Below, piece after piece: positions 8,680 through 17,388 of a stretch of 64,000 nt of DNA. A program made the position numbers and the translations under genes. Each line of letters begins with the position of its first letter. The first letter of the stretch is position 1. Below the pieces are notes generated by a model, which worked only from the letters and a program-made list of their open reading frames with translations, made no database searches and was not told the DNA's origin. This stretch comes from Heliomarina baculiformis (lineage in GTDB: Bacteria > Pseudomonadota > Alphaproteobacteria > Rhodobacterales > Rhodobacteraceae). The stretch lies in assembly GCF_019966545.1 (NCBI RefSeq), contig NZ_JAIMIC010000006.1, forward strand, positions 357,490 through 421,489, read 5' to 3'.

Positions 8680-8728
8680 TACCCCCAAGTTTTACCTGAA
8701 ATTTACCCAATCCTTACGAATTGTAACA
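8680..8728. promoter_or_regulatory. Phased TTAC direct repeats in the divergent promoter region
   Basis: TTAC occurs at 8680, 8693, 8704 and 8715 (spacings 13, 11 and 11 bp), most often as TTTACC, and is followed by GTAAC in the opposite sense at 8724. The repeats sit between the ligase-liv operon and the divergent kinase-regulator pair. OmpR-family regulators commonly bind head-to-tail repeats of about one helical turn, so this is a candidate site for the regulator encoded at 10753. Confidence 0.5.
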
Positions 8729-8845
8729 AGCCCCGGCTAATTCATCGCTCTTCTGGGCGGCATTTCCGCCCTCTCGCGCTTGCCCCTGCGTCCTGCCTCT
8801 TTGCCCCGGTCGATCCCGGTGCTAGCCATGACCCAAGGGGAGATC

Positions 8846-10756
8846 ATGCCGACGCATCTGAGCGAGCAGACCAACAAATGGATGATGACCGCCGGGCTGA
8901 ACCTGATCGCCCAGGCGCTCTCGATCTATGACAGCGACCTGCGGCTGGCGATCTGCAATCAGCCCTTCCGAACCATGTTCAACCTGCCGGACCATCTCGT
9001 CACCCCCGGCGCGCGTTTCGAGGATACGATCCGCCATCAGGTGGTCTCGGGCGAATACGGCCCCGTCGATGACATCGAAGAAGCGGTCCGCCGCCGGGTC
9101 GAACAGGCCCGCGCCTTTACCCCGCATTACATGGAACGCACCCGCGCCAACGGGCGCACCATCTCGGTCGAAGGCTCGCCCCTGCCGCAGGGCGGCTGGA
9201 TCACCGTCTATACCGACATCACCCGGACCAAGCAGATCGAAACCCTGCTGCGCACCCGGTCCGAGGCGCTCTCGGGCCAGCTTCTCGCCCATGCCGAAGA
9301 ACTTTCCGCCACCAACCGCGAACTCGCCGCGACCAATACCGCGCTTGAGGAAACCAAGCGCCAGCTGACCGAGATCGAGGCCCGCACCCGCACGACGATG
9401 GAGATGATGCCCGCGCATATCGCCCATGTCGATCCCGAGGGGTTCTATACCTATTCCAACCGGCGGCTCAGTTCGGTCATTCCGGGCTGCCCCTCGGACA
9501 TCATCGGCCAGCATATCGCCGCAGTGGTCGGACCTGCGAACTATCAGCGAATCGGCCCCAAGCTCGATATCGCCTATGGCGGTGAGAACCTGACCTTCGA
9601 ATTCACTGAAAATCGCGATTCCCGACGCATCCGTGTGGCGCTCACAGCCGATACGACCGGCGGGCTGTTCATCCTCTCGATGGACGTGACCGAGGAAACA
9701 CAGGCCCGAGCCGCCCTGCAACAGACCCGCCGCCGCGCCATCGCGGCACAGGTCACCAGCGGGCTGGCGCATGACTTTTCGAACCTTCTGACGATCATCC
9801 TCGGCATGCAGGAAAAGCTCGCCCGCATGGACCTGCCCGATCAGGCCGCCGAGCTGATTGCCGCCACCCGCACGGCGGCCAATCGCGGCGGCCAGCTTTT
9901 GAACCGCATCGCCGACATGACCGTGTCGCGCACCTTGCGCCCGCAGGCCACCGATCTTGGCGCGCTACTGCAGGAGTTGCGCGTGCTGGCAACGCCCAGC
10001 CTGCCCGGTCCGGTCTCGCTCACGATCCTAGATCACAGCCCCGACGCGCTGATGATGCTCGATCCCGGCATGTTGCAGGATGCGCTGCTGAACCTGATCC
10101 TGAACGCCCGCGACGCCTGTGGCAACACGGGCAGGATCACGCTCTCCGCCCATGTGGTCGGACGGACTTGGCTTGAGATCAAGATCAGCGACACCGGCCC
10201 CGGCTTTGCCCCCGAAGCGCTGGAAAAGGCGGTCGAACCCTTCTTTACCACCAAGGGCGGCGAAGGCTCGGGGCTGGGGCTGCCGATGGTCTATGACATG
10301 GTGAAACTGGCGGGCGGGGACCTGACCTTGAACAACACCGATGACGGGGCCGAAGTGACCATGCGCCTGCCCTATCACGCCGCGCCCTCGGGCACCGGCG
10401 GGCTGGCGTTGCTGGTCGAGGATGGCGAGGATCTGAGGCCCCTGTTCCGCGACATGCTGATGGGTCTGGGGTTCTCGGTGATCGAGGCCACCTCGGCAGA
10501 CGAGGCCGCCGCCCTTGCCGCCGATCTGCCCGATATCGTGCTGATGCTCTCTGATATACAACTTCAGGGATCGGGCACCGGTATCGACCTGCTCGACCGG
10601 GTGCAGGGCACAGGCCTGCCCACCGTGCTGATGACTTCGCTCCCGCCCGACGATCCGCTGCACGAAGCCGCAAGGCTGCGCGCGCCCGTGCTGCGCAAAC
10701 CCTTTGACGCGGACCAGCTGGCCGCCCTTGTCCTGCCGAAAGCCGACCGAAAATGA
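8846..10756 (+). CDS. PAS-domain hybrid sensor histidine kinase with C-terminal receiver
   Basis: This 636-residue protein starts at ATG 8846 behind AAGGGGAG. Order: a PAS-like domain (about 15-125), a coiled coil (135-180), a second PAS (185-285), dimerisation/phosphoacceptor box SGLAHDFSNLL with H309, ATPase domain with N-box LILNARDA (N420) and G1 box DTGPG (449-453), then a receiver with D570 as the likely phosphorylated Asp and K in LRKPF. No transmembrane helix is seen, so it should be cytosolic and sense an internal signal. It is coupled by ATGA to the response regulator and divergent from the ligase-liv operon, which it may control. The receiver has a single acidic residue in its VEDGED pocket region that still looks functional. 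Confidence 0.9.
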   Translation: MPTHLSEQTNKWMMTAGLNLIAQALSIYDSDLRLAICNQPFRTMFNLPDHLVTPGARFEDTIRHQVVSGEYGPVDDIEEAVRRRVEQARAFTPHYMERTRANGRTISVEGSPLPQGGWITVYTDITRTKQIETLLRTRSEALSGQLLAHAEELSATNRELAATNTALEETKRQLTEIEARTRTTMEMMPAHIAHVDPEGFYTYSNRRLSSVIPGCPSDIIGQHIAAVVGPANYQRIGPKLDIAYGGENLTFEFTENRDSRRIRVALTADTTGGLFILSMDVTEETQARAALQQTRRRAIAAQVTSGLAHDFSNLLTIILGMQEKLARMDLPDQAAELIAATRTAANRGGQLLNRIADMTVSRTLRPQATDLGALLQELRVLATPSLPGPVSLTILDHSPDALMMLDPGMLQDALLNLILNARDACGNTGRITLSAHVVGRTWLEIKISDTGPGFAPEALEKAVEPFFTTKGGEGSGLGLPMVYDMVKLAGGDLTLNNTDDGAEVTMRLPYHAAPSGTGGLALLVEDGEDLRPLFRDMLMGLGFSVIEATSADEAAALAADLPDIVLMLSDIQLQGSGTGIDLLDRVQGTGLPTVLMTSLPPDDPLHEAARLRAPVLRKPFDADQLAALVLPKADRK

Positions 10757-11469
10757 CCACGCCTTCCGACACCGCCCCGCTTGTCACAATCCTCGATGAC
10801 GAGGCCGAGATCCGCCAGATGCTGACCGAGGTTCTGGAAGAGGCCGGTTTCCGCACCCAGAGCTTTGCGCGCGCCCGCGCCTTTGAAGCGGCGCTGAAAC
10901 ATGTCACCCCTGATGTCTGCCTTGTGGACCTGTCGCTGCCCGACAGCGACGGGCTGGCGCTGGTTCATCGGCTGGCGCTGGAACGCGGCGCGGCGGTGAT
11001 CATCATCTCGGGCCGGGCGCAGGTACAGGACCGGGTGACCGGGCTGGAGCTTGGCGCCGACGATTATATCACCAAGCCCTTCGAGCCTGCCGAAGTCATT
11101 GCCCGCATCCGCGCCCGCATCCGCACCGCGCGTCCTGCCGCGCCCACTGGCAATACCGCCGGGTTCAACGGCTGGACCGCGCATTTCGACAGCTACGTTC
11201 TCGAGGACGAGACCGGCGCGGAAACCCCGTTTTCCCATGCCGAGGCCGAGGTGCTGCGCATGTTCCTCGAAAGCCCGAAACGGCTGATCTCACGGGCGCA
11301 GATGCAGGAAAGCCTTGGCGGCGCGGCGGGCGAGAGTTTCGACCGGGCGATGGACGTCCGCATCTCGCGCCTGCGCACCAAGCTGCGCGAAGACCCCAAG
11401 AACCCGCGACTGATCAAGACGATCTACGGCGCGGGGTATATCTTTCTCGGGGATGTGCACTGGCGGTGA
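10753..11469 (+). CDS. OmpR/PhoB-family response regulator
   Basis: This 238-residue DNA-binding protein has a receiver domain with acidic pair D15-D16, phospho-acceptor D59 in VDLSLPDSDG and K108 in YITKPFEP, followed by an OmpR-type winged helix (about 135-235) ending RLIKTIYGAGYIF. Its ATG overlaps the kinase stop (ATGA), so the two form a cognate pair. The likely targets are its own promoter and the divergent acyl-CoA ligase-liv operon, where repeats with 11-bp phasing are visible; this is inference from layout. Confidence 0.93.
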   Translation: MTTPSDTAPLVTILDDEAEIRQMLTEVLEEAGFRTQSFARARAFEAALKHVTPDVCLVDLSLPDSDGLALVHRLALERGAAVIIISGRAQVQDRVTGLELGADDYITKPFEPAEVIARIRARIRTARPAAPTGNTAGFNGWTAHFDSYVLEDETGAETPFSHAEAEVLRMFLESPKRLISRAQMQESLGGAAGESFDRAMDVRISRLRTKLREDPKNPRLIKTIYGAGYIFLGDVHWR

Positions 11470-11508
11470 CATAACCGGCGGCAGCGTCTGGGGCGGCTGA
11501 CGGATTTT

Positions 11509-11535
11509 GGATATTTTAAGACCCAAAGAAGAGGG
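11509..11535 (+). repeat. Dispersed intergenic element, copy 2 (diverged)
   Basis: GGATATTTTAAGACCCAAAGAAGAGGG follows the response-regulator gene. It resembles the GTATTT...GAAGAAG element seen at 6535, 17305, 27283, 44566 and 44701, but is more diverged. The remaining gap to 11621 carries a GCCGC/GCGGC hairpin and a GTACAG/CTGTAC dyad around 11571-11596 and no gene. Confidence 0.4.
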
Positions 11536-11621
11536 ATGGTTGCGCACCATCGATGCCGCAGCGCGGCGGTGTACAGGTTGTGCACATGTGCTGTACTGCT
11601 CGTGCTTCCCTTTGACCGGGT

Positions 11622-12818
11622 CTATTGCTGCGCCGCCGCATTTGCGAGCACCTTCAGCCCGGCGACAAGATCGCTCTCGGCGGTATCCTCGGCAAAGTCG
11701 TGGCTGATGCCGTTGATCGAGGGGACGAAGAGCATTGCGACGGGCATCAGTCTGGACACATTGGTGGCATCGTGCAGCGCGCTTGAGGGCATGTCGCGCC
11801 AGTTCCCGGGGGCCACGGTTTCCGCTCCTTTCGACAGGGCCGCGCGCAGTGTTTCATCCATCTTTACCGGTTCAAGCCCAAGCATGGGGCCATAGGACAG
11901 CGTCATCCCGCGTTCTTTCGCTATTTCCTCGGCGGTGTCGCGGATGATCTGTTCCATTCGGCCGAGCCGGTCGATTTCCCCATCGCGCCATTGCATCGAA
12001 AATGTGACCTTGCCCGGGACGATGGACGAGGCATTCGGGTGCAGGCTCACATGGCCGATGGTCCAGACAGTCGACGGGGTGACCACGTTGCGGAAGCGGT
12101 CGTTGATCGCGGTGCTGAACGCGGAAAGCGCCTGAAAGGCATCCTTGCGCAATTGCATGGGGGTGGTGCCCGCGTGGTTCTGCTGGCCTTCCATGGTGAT
12201 GCGCATATCACGGATGCCGACGATATCGGTCACCACGCCGATCTGTTCGCCGCTGGTATCGAGTGTCGGGCCCTGCTCGATATGCATCTCGACGAAGCCG
12301 GTGAAGCGGGACGGATCGACGAAATCGCCCGCCAGATCGGCGAAGGCGGCGCGGGCCTCGGCGAAGTTCAGGCCGCCGTGATCGACGAGCGTATCGGCCT
12401 TGTCCAGCGCGAGGTTGCCGGACCAGATGGCGCTGCCGGTGGTGACGCCGAACCGGCCTTCCTCATCCTCGAAGCTGACGACGGAGATCGGTGGTCCGCC
12501 TGCCTCGAGACTGGCGCGGGCGACTTCGAGTGCGGCGATCACGCCCAGCGCCCCGTCGAGCCATCCGCCTTCAGGCTGGCTGTCGGAATGCGACCCCATC
12601 AGAAGCGAGGGACCATCCGTCAGGCCAAATAGATTGCCCACCGGGTCGAAATGCGGTGTCAGCCCGGCGGCGCGCATCTGCTCGGCCAGCCATTTCCGCG
12701 CCTCGATATCCGCCTCGGTATAAGCCGGGCGCACGACGCCTTTGCCAACGCCGGCGGCACCGATACTGCGCAGGTGGTGAAGGTCGGCGAGGAAGCGGTC
12801 GGCATTGACGGGGATCAT
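11622..12818 (-). CDS. M20-family Zn-dependent hydrolase (N-carbamoyl-L-amino acid hydrolase / allantoate amidohydrolase type)
   Basis: This 398-residue enzyme starts at ATG 12818 behind AAAGGAG. The family metal-ligand segments are present: [28 protein letters not shown], and [10 protein letters not shown], followed by the dimerisation domain and a C-terminal HDFAEDT segment that closes the metal site. Members hydrolyse N-carbamoyl amino acids, allantoate or ureidoglycine in the cytosol, giving ammonia, CO2 and the amino compound. The neighbours do not settle the substrate: no hydantoinase or allantoinase gene is adjacent. It is convergent with the response regulator and is transcribed alone. 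Confidence 0.85.
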   Translation of the reverse strand: MIPVNADRFLADLHHLRSIGAAGVGKGVVRPAYTEADIEARKWLAEQMRAAGLTPHFDPVGNLFGLTDGPSLLMGSHSDSQPEGGWLDGALGVIAALEVARASLEAGGPPISVVSFEDEEGRFGVTTGSAIWSGNLALDKADTLVDHGGLNFAEARAAFADLAGDFVDPSRFTGFVEMHIEQGPTLDTSGEQIGVVTDIVGIRDMRITMEGQQNHAGTTPMQLRKDAFQALSAFSTAINDRFRNVVTPSTVWTIGHVSLHPNASSIVPGKVTFSMQWRDGEIDRLGRMEQIIRDTAEEIAKERGMTLSYGPMLGLEPVKMDETLRAALSKGAETVAPGNWRDMPSSALHDATNVSRLMPVAMLFVPSINGISHDFAEDTAESDLVAGLKVLANAAAQQ

Positions 12819-12955
12819 CGGAACTCCTTTGGGATGCGCCCCTCCCTGATAGGTTGGAAATGCGCATCTGTCGACCGCGCCGGGCCAACGCTACCACGAA
12901 TGGTGCCCCGCCTGAGTGGCAGGGCGCAATCGTTACAAGCTGAATGATGCGGCGT

Positions 12956-15718
12956 TTACTCCGCCGCCATCGTCTCCGCCGGTTCGACCTTGACCGCCGA
13001 GAATTTGAACTCGGGAATCTTGCCGTATGGGTCGATGGCCGGGTTGGTCAGGATGTTAGCCGCCGCTTCGACATAGGCGAAGGGCAGGAACACCATGTCC
13101 TCGGAAACCGCGCGGTCGGCGCGGGCCATGACCTCGATACTGCCGCGCCGCGTGGTCAGGCGCAGCATGCCGCCCGGCGCGACGCCAAGACGGCGCAGGG
13201 TTTTCGGGTGCAGGGAACAGTTCGCCTCGGGTTCGACCGCGTCCAGAACCGAAGCGCGGCGGGTCATCGACCCGGTGTGCCAGTGTTCGAGCTGCCGCCC
13301 CGTGGTCAGGATCATCGGGTATTCCGCATCCGGCGCCTCATCCGGCGCGATCACATTGGCGGGGGTGAACTTTGCCCGGCGGCCTGCGCGTGGGAACCCA
13401 TCGCCAAATACGATCGCCTGCCCCGGATCTTCGGGCGAGAGCGACGGGTAGGTCACCGCGTTTTCGCGCTCGAGCCGCTCCCAGGTGATATTGTCGAGGC
13501 TTTCCATGTTCAGCTTCATCTCGGCAAAGACCTCGGCGGGGCTGGTGTAGGTCCATCCCAGACCCAGACGTTTCGCCAGCTCGACCTCGATCCACCAGTC
13601 CTCACGTGCCTCGCCCGGCGGAGAGACGGCGGCGCGGCCCATCTGGACCTGCCGGTTCGTATTGGTCACGGTGCCGGTCTTTTCGGCAAAGGCGCTGGCA
13701 GGCAGGATCACGTCCGCATAGTTCGCGGTTTCGGTGATGAAGATATCCTGTACCACGAGATGATCGAGCTTGGCCAGCGCGGCGCGGGCATGGTCCACAT
13801 CCGGGTCGGACATGGCCGGGTTTTCGCCCAGAATATACATCGCCTTGATGTCGCCCTCATGGATCGCATCCATGATCTCGGTTACGGTCAGGCCCTTTTC
13901 ACTGGAAAAGTCAGCCGAGCCCCAGACCTCGGTAAAGGCGCTGCGCACGCCATCGTTCGTCACATCCTTGTAATCGGGCATGAACATCGGGATCATCCCC
14001 GCATCCGAGGCGCCCTGCACGTTGTTCTGACCACGCAGCGGATGCAGCCCGGTGCCCGGGCGCCCGACCTGCCCGGTCATCAGCGCAAGCGAGATCAGGC
14101 AGCGGGAATTGTCGGTACCGTGGATATGCTGGCTTACCCCCATACCCCAGAAAATCATGCCGGCCCGCGCGCCCGCAAAAGTCCGCGCCACATCGCGCAG
14201 GACTTCTGGCTCAATGCCGCAGATTTCGCTCATCTTTTCGGGGGTGAACCCGCTCAGATGATTCTTTTCAGCCTCCCAGTTCTCGGTATAGGCCTCAATA
14301 TACTGACGATCATAAAGACCCTCTTCGACGATCACATGCATGATCGCGTTCAGCATCGACACATCCGCGCCGGGCCGGAATTGCAGCATATGCGAGGCAA
14401 ACCGCTTGAGCGCCTGCCCACGCGGGTCCATCACGATCAGCTTGCCGCCGCGCTTGGTGAACTGCTTGAAATAGGTTGCCGCGACGGGGTGGTTCTCGAT
14501 CGGGTTGGCCCCGATCACAATGGCCACATCAGCCTTCTCGATCTCGTTGAAGGTCGCCGTCACTGCCCCGCTGCCGACGTTCTCCATCAGCGCCGCAACC
14601 GAGGAAGCATGGCACAGCCGGGTGCAGTGGTCGACGTTGTTATGGCCAAAGCCCTGACGGATGATCTTCTGGAAAAGGTAGGCTTCCTCGTTGGTGCATT
14701 TGGCGCTGCCGAACCCGGCCACTTCGCGGCCACGATCGCGCAGACTATTGGCTGCGAAATCCAGCGCCTCGTCCCAGCTTGCCTCGCGGAAATGGGTCTG
14801 CCAGTTCGCCGGATCGACGTTCAGCCCCTTGGCGGGCGCATCTTCGCGCCGGATCAACGGTTTGGTCAGGCGGTGGTCGTGGTGGATATAATCGAAACCG
14901 AACCGACCCTTGACGCAGAGCCGGCCCTCGTTTGCGGGCCCGTCGATCCCGTCGACATATTTGACCCGGCCATCCTTGACCTTGAGCGAGACCTGGCAAC
15001 CGACCCCGCAGAACGGGCAGACGCTGGCAACCTCGCTGTCGTAATCGGCGCTGTCGCCCTGCTGATCGGCATCCAGCACGGAGGCCTCCATCAGCGCACC
15101 GGTCGGGCAGGCCTGCACGCATTCGCCGCAGGCCACGCAGGTCGAGGCGCCCATAGGGTCGGCCATATCGAAGGTCGGAAAGGTATCATGCCCGCGGCCC
15201 GACATGCCGATCACGTCATTGACCTGAACCTCGCGGCAGGCCCGCACACAAAGCCCGCACTGGATACAGGCATCAAGGTTGACCCGCATCGCCACGTGGC
15301 TGTCATCCAGCAGCGGAATGCGCTCTTTCTCCAGTTTGGGAAAGCGGCTCTCTGACACACCATTCGCCTCGGCCATGTCCCAGAGATGCGCAGAACGGTC
15401 ATGCGCCTCCTCGCGCTCGGGCTGGTCGGCCAGCAGCATTTCAACCACCATCTTGCGCGCACTCGCCGCACGGGCGGAATCGGTGGTGACCACCATGCCC
15501 TCGGCAGGTTCGCGGATGCAGGACGCCGCCAGCGTACGCTCACCCTCGATCTCGACCATACAGGCACGGCAGTTGCCATCGGGGCGATAGCCCGGCGCCG
15601 GCTTGTGGCAGAGATGCGGAATCACAAGGCCGCGCCCGTTGGCGATTTCCCAGATCGTCAGACCCTGCTCGGCCTCGACCTCCTGACCGTCCAGCGTGAA
15701 CCGCACCTTGTCCGACAT
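12956..15718 (-). CDS. fdhA: Formate dehydrogenase alpha subunit (molybdenum, multi-FeS)
   Basis: This 920-residue protein starts at ATG 15718 behind GGAGGAT. Domains: a 2Fe-2S ferredoxin-like domain (Cys near 35, 46, 49 and 64), a NuoG-like linker, two 4Fe-4S sets (CIQCGLCVRAC and CVACGECVQACP), a further CPFCGVGC cluster motif and the bis-MGD molybdopterin domain. The catalytic position in DHCTRLCH is Cys (TGC), not Sec. The linker carries HDRSAH where FdsA/NuoG usually have a His-Cys3 cluster, and no Cys is present there. It oxidises formate to CO2. No beta or gamma partner or FdhD is adjacent, so the electron acceptor is unknown. Confidence 0.9.
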   Translation of the reverse strand: MSDKVRFTLDGQEVEAEQGLTIWEIANGRGLVIPHLCHKPAPGYRPDGNCRACMVEIEGERTLAASCIREPAEGMVVTTDSARAASARKMVVEMLLADQPEREEAHDRSAHLWDMAEANGVSESRFPKLEKERIPLLDDSHVAMRVNLDACIQCGLCVRACREVQVNDVIGMSGRGHDTFPTFDMADPMGASTCVACGECVQACPTGALMEASVLDADQQGDSADYDSEVASVCPFCGVGCQVSLKVKDGRVKYVDGIDGPANEGRLCVKGRFGFDYIHHDHRLTKPLIRREDAPAKGLNVDPANWQTHFREASWDEALDFAANSLRDRGREVAGFGSAKCTNEEAYLFQKIIRQGFGHNNVDHCTRLCHASSVAALMENVGSGAVTATFNEIEKADVAIVIGANPIENHPVAATYFKQFTKRGGKLIVMDPRGQALKRFASHMLQFRPGADVSMLNAIMHVIVEEGLYDRQYIEAYTENWEAEKNHLSGFTPEKMSEICGIEPEVLRDVARTFAGARAGMIFWGMGVSQHIHGTDNSRCLISLALMTGQVGRPGTGLHPLRGQNNVQGASDAGMIPMFMPDYKDVTNDGVRSAFTEVWGSADFSSEKGLTVTEIMDAIHEGDIKAMYILGENPAMSDPDVDHARAALAKLDHLVVQDIFITETANYADVILPASAFAEKTGTVTNTNRQVQMGRAAVSPPGEAREDWWIEVELAKRLGLGWTYTSPAEVFAEMKLNMESLDNITWERLERENAVTYPSLSPEDPGQAIVFGDGFPRAGRRAKFTPANVIAPDEAPDAEYPMILTTGRQLEHWHTGSMTRRASVLDAVEPEANCSLHPKTLRRLGVAPGGMLRLTTRRGSIEVMARADRAVSEDMVFLPFAYVEAAANILTNPAIDPYGKIPEFKFSAVKVEPAETMAAE

Positions 15719-15946
15719 GATGGCATCCTCCGTATTCTGCCGAGTATAGAGCATGGAATGCACCCGCACAGAGGATCAATCCCGACATTGGTCTCTCGTT
15801 TTGCGTCCTCTGTTTCCCATCGGAACCCCGGTTTCTTGATGCAAACGCGACAAACCGGATGAAACCTGCCTCCCAGCACACGGCCAAGTCTTTCCACCCC
15901 GTCAACATGGGCCTATGACAGTGCGGTAAGATACAGGCTCAATAAC
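15719..15946. promoter_or_regulatory. Divergent gap between fdhA and the histidine-phosphatase gene
   Basis: This 228-bp gap should hold both promoters. The visible structure is an inverted repeat ACAGAGGA / TCCTCTGT at 15768-15775 and 15806-15813, 30 bp apart, which may be an operator. I could not assign clear -35/-10 boxes. Confidence 0.35.
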
Positions 15947-16600
15947 ATGTCCCACATTACCCTTGTCCGTCATGGCCAGGCCAATACCGAGGCCCGCGAC
16001 GAAATCTCCTATGACCGGCTCAGCCCCCTCGGCCATCAGCAGGCCGCATGGCTCGGCGAACATCTGCGCGATTCCGACCAGTTCCACCCAAGGCTCTATT
16101 GCGGATCCCTGGTCCGGCACCGCGAAACCGCCACCTCCATGGGGCTGGGCGACGACATCACCCAGGACCCGCGCCTGAACGAGCTGGAATATTTCACCCT
16201 GTCGCGCCTTCTTGAAGAACAGCACGGCATCGCCCCGCCGGCCGAACGCGAAGGCTTTGCCCAGCACATGCCCCGTGTTTTCACCGCATGGCAGAACGGT
16301 GAAATCACCGATCCGCCCGAAACCTTCACCGATTTCGAAACCCGGGTCCGCTCGGCGATCGAAGAGATCGGCAAGGGCGACGGACCGGCGCTGGTGGTCA
16401 CCTCCGGCGGGTTGATCGCGATGGTCATGCGCCTGATGATGGGGCTCGACATTCCGGCCATGGCAAGAATGGCCCTTGCGATCATGAACACGTCGATGCA
16501 TCGTCTGCATCCAATCGGGGACCAGCTCAGCCCGGTGCTGTTCAACGCGGTGCCCCATCTCGACCACCCAAAGAGACATTTCGCCCAGACCCATATGTAA
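15947..16600 (+). CDS. Histidine phosphatase superfamily protein lacking the usual second catalytic His
   Basis: This 217-residue cytosolic protein begins ITLVRHGQANTE, the phosphohistidine (RHG) motif of the phosphoglycerate-mutase-like fold, with H9 as nucleophile. Later family residues follow (CGSLVRHRETA, and an acidic LNELEY segment). The second conserved His, normally in a SHGG/THGG motif, is replaced by Ser in VVTSGGLIAM, so activity may be altered or the protein may use a different proton donor. The substrate is unknown. It is followed 31 bp later by a GST-like gene, probably in one transcript, and is divergent from fdhA. Confidence 0.85.
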   Translation: MSHITLVRHGQANTEARDEISYDRLSPLGHQQAAWLGEHLRDSDQFHPRLYCGSLVRHRETATSMGLGDDITQDPRLNELEYFTLSRLLEEQHGIAPPAEREGFAQHMPRVFTAWQNGEITDPPETFTDFETRVRSAIEEIGKGDGPALVVTSGGLIAMVMRLMMGLDIPAMARMALAIMNTSMHRLHPIGDQLSPVLFNAVPHLDHPKRHFAQTHM

Positions 16601-16620
16601 CGACCCCATATGTAACGACC
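16591..16620 (+). repeat. Perfect 15-bp tandem duplication across a stop codon
   Basis: CCATATGTAACGACC occurs twice in tandem (16591-16605 and 16606-16620). The first copy holds the final codons and TAA stop of the phosphatase gene; the second lies just before the ribosome-binding site of the next gene. It looks like a recent slippage duplication. Confidence 0.9.
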
Positions 16621-16631
16621 AGAGGAAGCCC

Positions 16632-17246
16632 ATGCAGCTGCATTACGCCAAGGGAACCATCGCCATCGCCGTCGCCATCACCCTGTTCGACGCAGGAATC
16701 GATTTCGAACCAGTCGAGGTGGATTTCCCCAATGCAGCCCAGACCAAGCCCGCCTTCCACGCCATCAACCCCAAGGGCCGGGTCCCCGCGCTGGTCACAA
16801 GCCGCGGCGTGCTGACGGAAACCGGCGCCATCCTCGACTATATCGCCGCGCTGCACCCCCGCGCCGAGCTGATCCCCGGCGATCCGTTTCAGGCTGCGCG
16901 GATGCGCGAGCTGATGTACTACATCGCCTCGACACTGCACGTGGCCCATGCCCACAAGATGCGCGGCCCGCGCTGGGCCACCAAACCCGCCTCTTTCAGG
17001 GACATGGCCGAAAAGGTGCAGGAAAACATGTCAGCCTGCGCCGACCTGATCGAGACCCATTACCTGACCGGGCCTTTCGTCCTAGGCGACAGGTTCAGCC
17101 TCGCCGATCCCTATCTCTTCACCGCCGCCTCCTGGTTCCCAAAGGACGGCGTCGATCTCGACCAGTTCCCCGCGCTCACGCGTTTCATGTCGATGATGGA
17201 AACCCGCGACAGCGTCCAGCAGGCCCGTCAGCTCGGCATGATCTGA
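16632..17246 (+). CDS. Glutathione S-transferase family protein
   Basis: This 204-residue protein has an N-terminal thioredoxin-fold domain (residues 1-75) with NPKGRVPAL and the glutathione-binding LTETGAIL segment (E-S/T type motif), followed by an all-helical C-terminal domain with the DRFSLADPYLF motif typical of GSTs. It is likely to conjugate or reduce small electrophiles with glutathione in the cytosol. The start ATG 16632 follows AGAGGAAG. It is close behind the histidine-phosphatase gene. The substrate is not predictable. Confidence 0.88.
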   Translation: MQLHYAKGTIAIAVAITLFDAGIDFEPVEVDFPNAAQTKPAFHAINPKGRVPALVTSRGVLTETGAILDYIAALHPRAELIPGDPFQAARMRELMYYIASTLHVAHAHKMRGPRWATKPASFRDMAEKVQENMSACADLIETHYLTGPFVLGDRFSLADPYLFTAASWFPKDGVDLDQFPALTRFMSMMETRDSVQQARQLGMI

Positions 17247-17293
17247 CACCTCGCCAATCTGCCCCCCGACGGGTCTCGGTACCGCGCCGCCCT

Positions 17294-17345
17294 TTTCAGG
17301 CGTCCTTTTTCCTCTTGCCTGAAATACTCCCGCCGGAGGCATCCC
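17294..17345. terminator. Convergent terminator-like hairpin plus dispersed element copy 3
   Basis: TTTCAGGC (17294-17301) and GCCTGAAA (17317-17324) form a perfect 8-bp stem with a T-rich loop between the convergent GST and SDR genes. The downstream arm merges with a copy of the dispersed element: on the minus strand, GCCTCCGGCGGGAGTATTTC followed by AGGCAAGAGGAAAAAGG (17305-17345). Confidence 0.5.
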
Positions 17346-17388
17346 GAGGTTTCCAAAGACACTGCCGGGTCGAAATCGCGCTCGGCGA

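Noticed and set aside
14598..14640. Selenocysteine in the formate dehydrogenase active site
   Set aside because: The codon is TGC (Cys), not TGA, in the DHCTRLCH motif.
12944..15355. An 803-codon plus-strand frame opposite formate dehydrogenase
   Set aside because: The real gene on the minus strand has clear FeS and molybdopterin motifs; the plus frame is low-complexity and Arg/His-rich.
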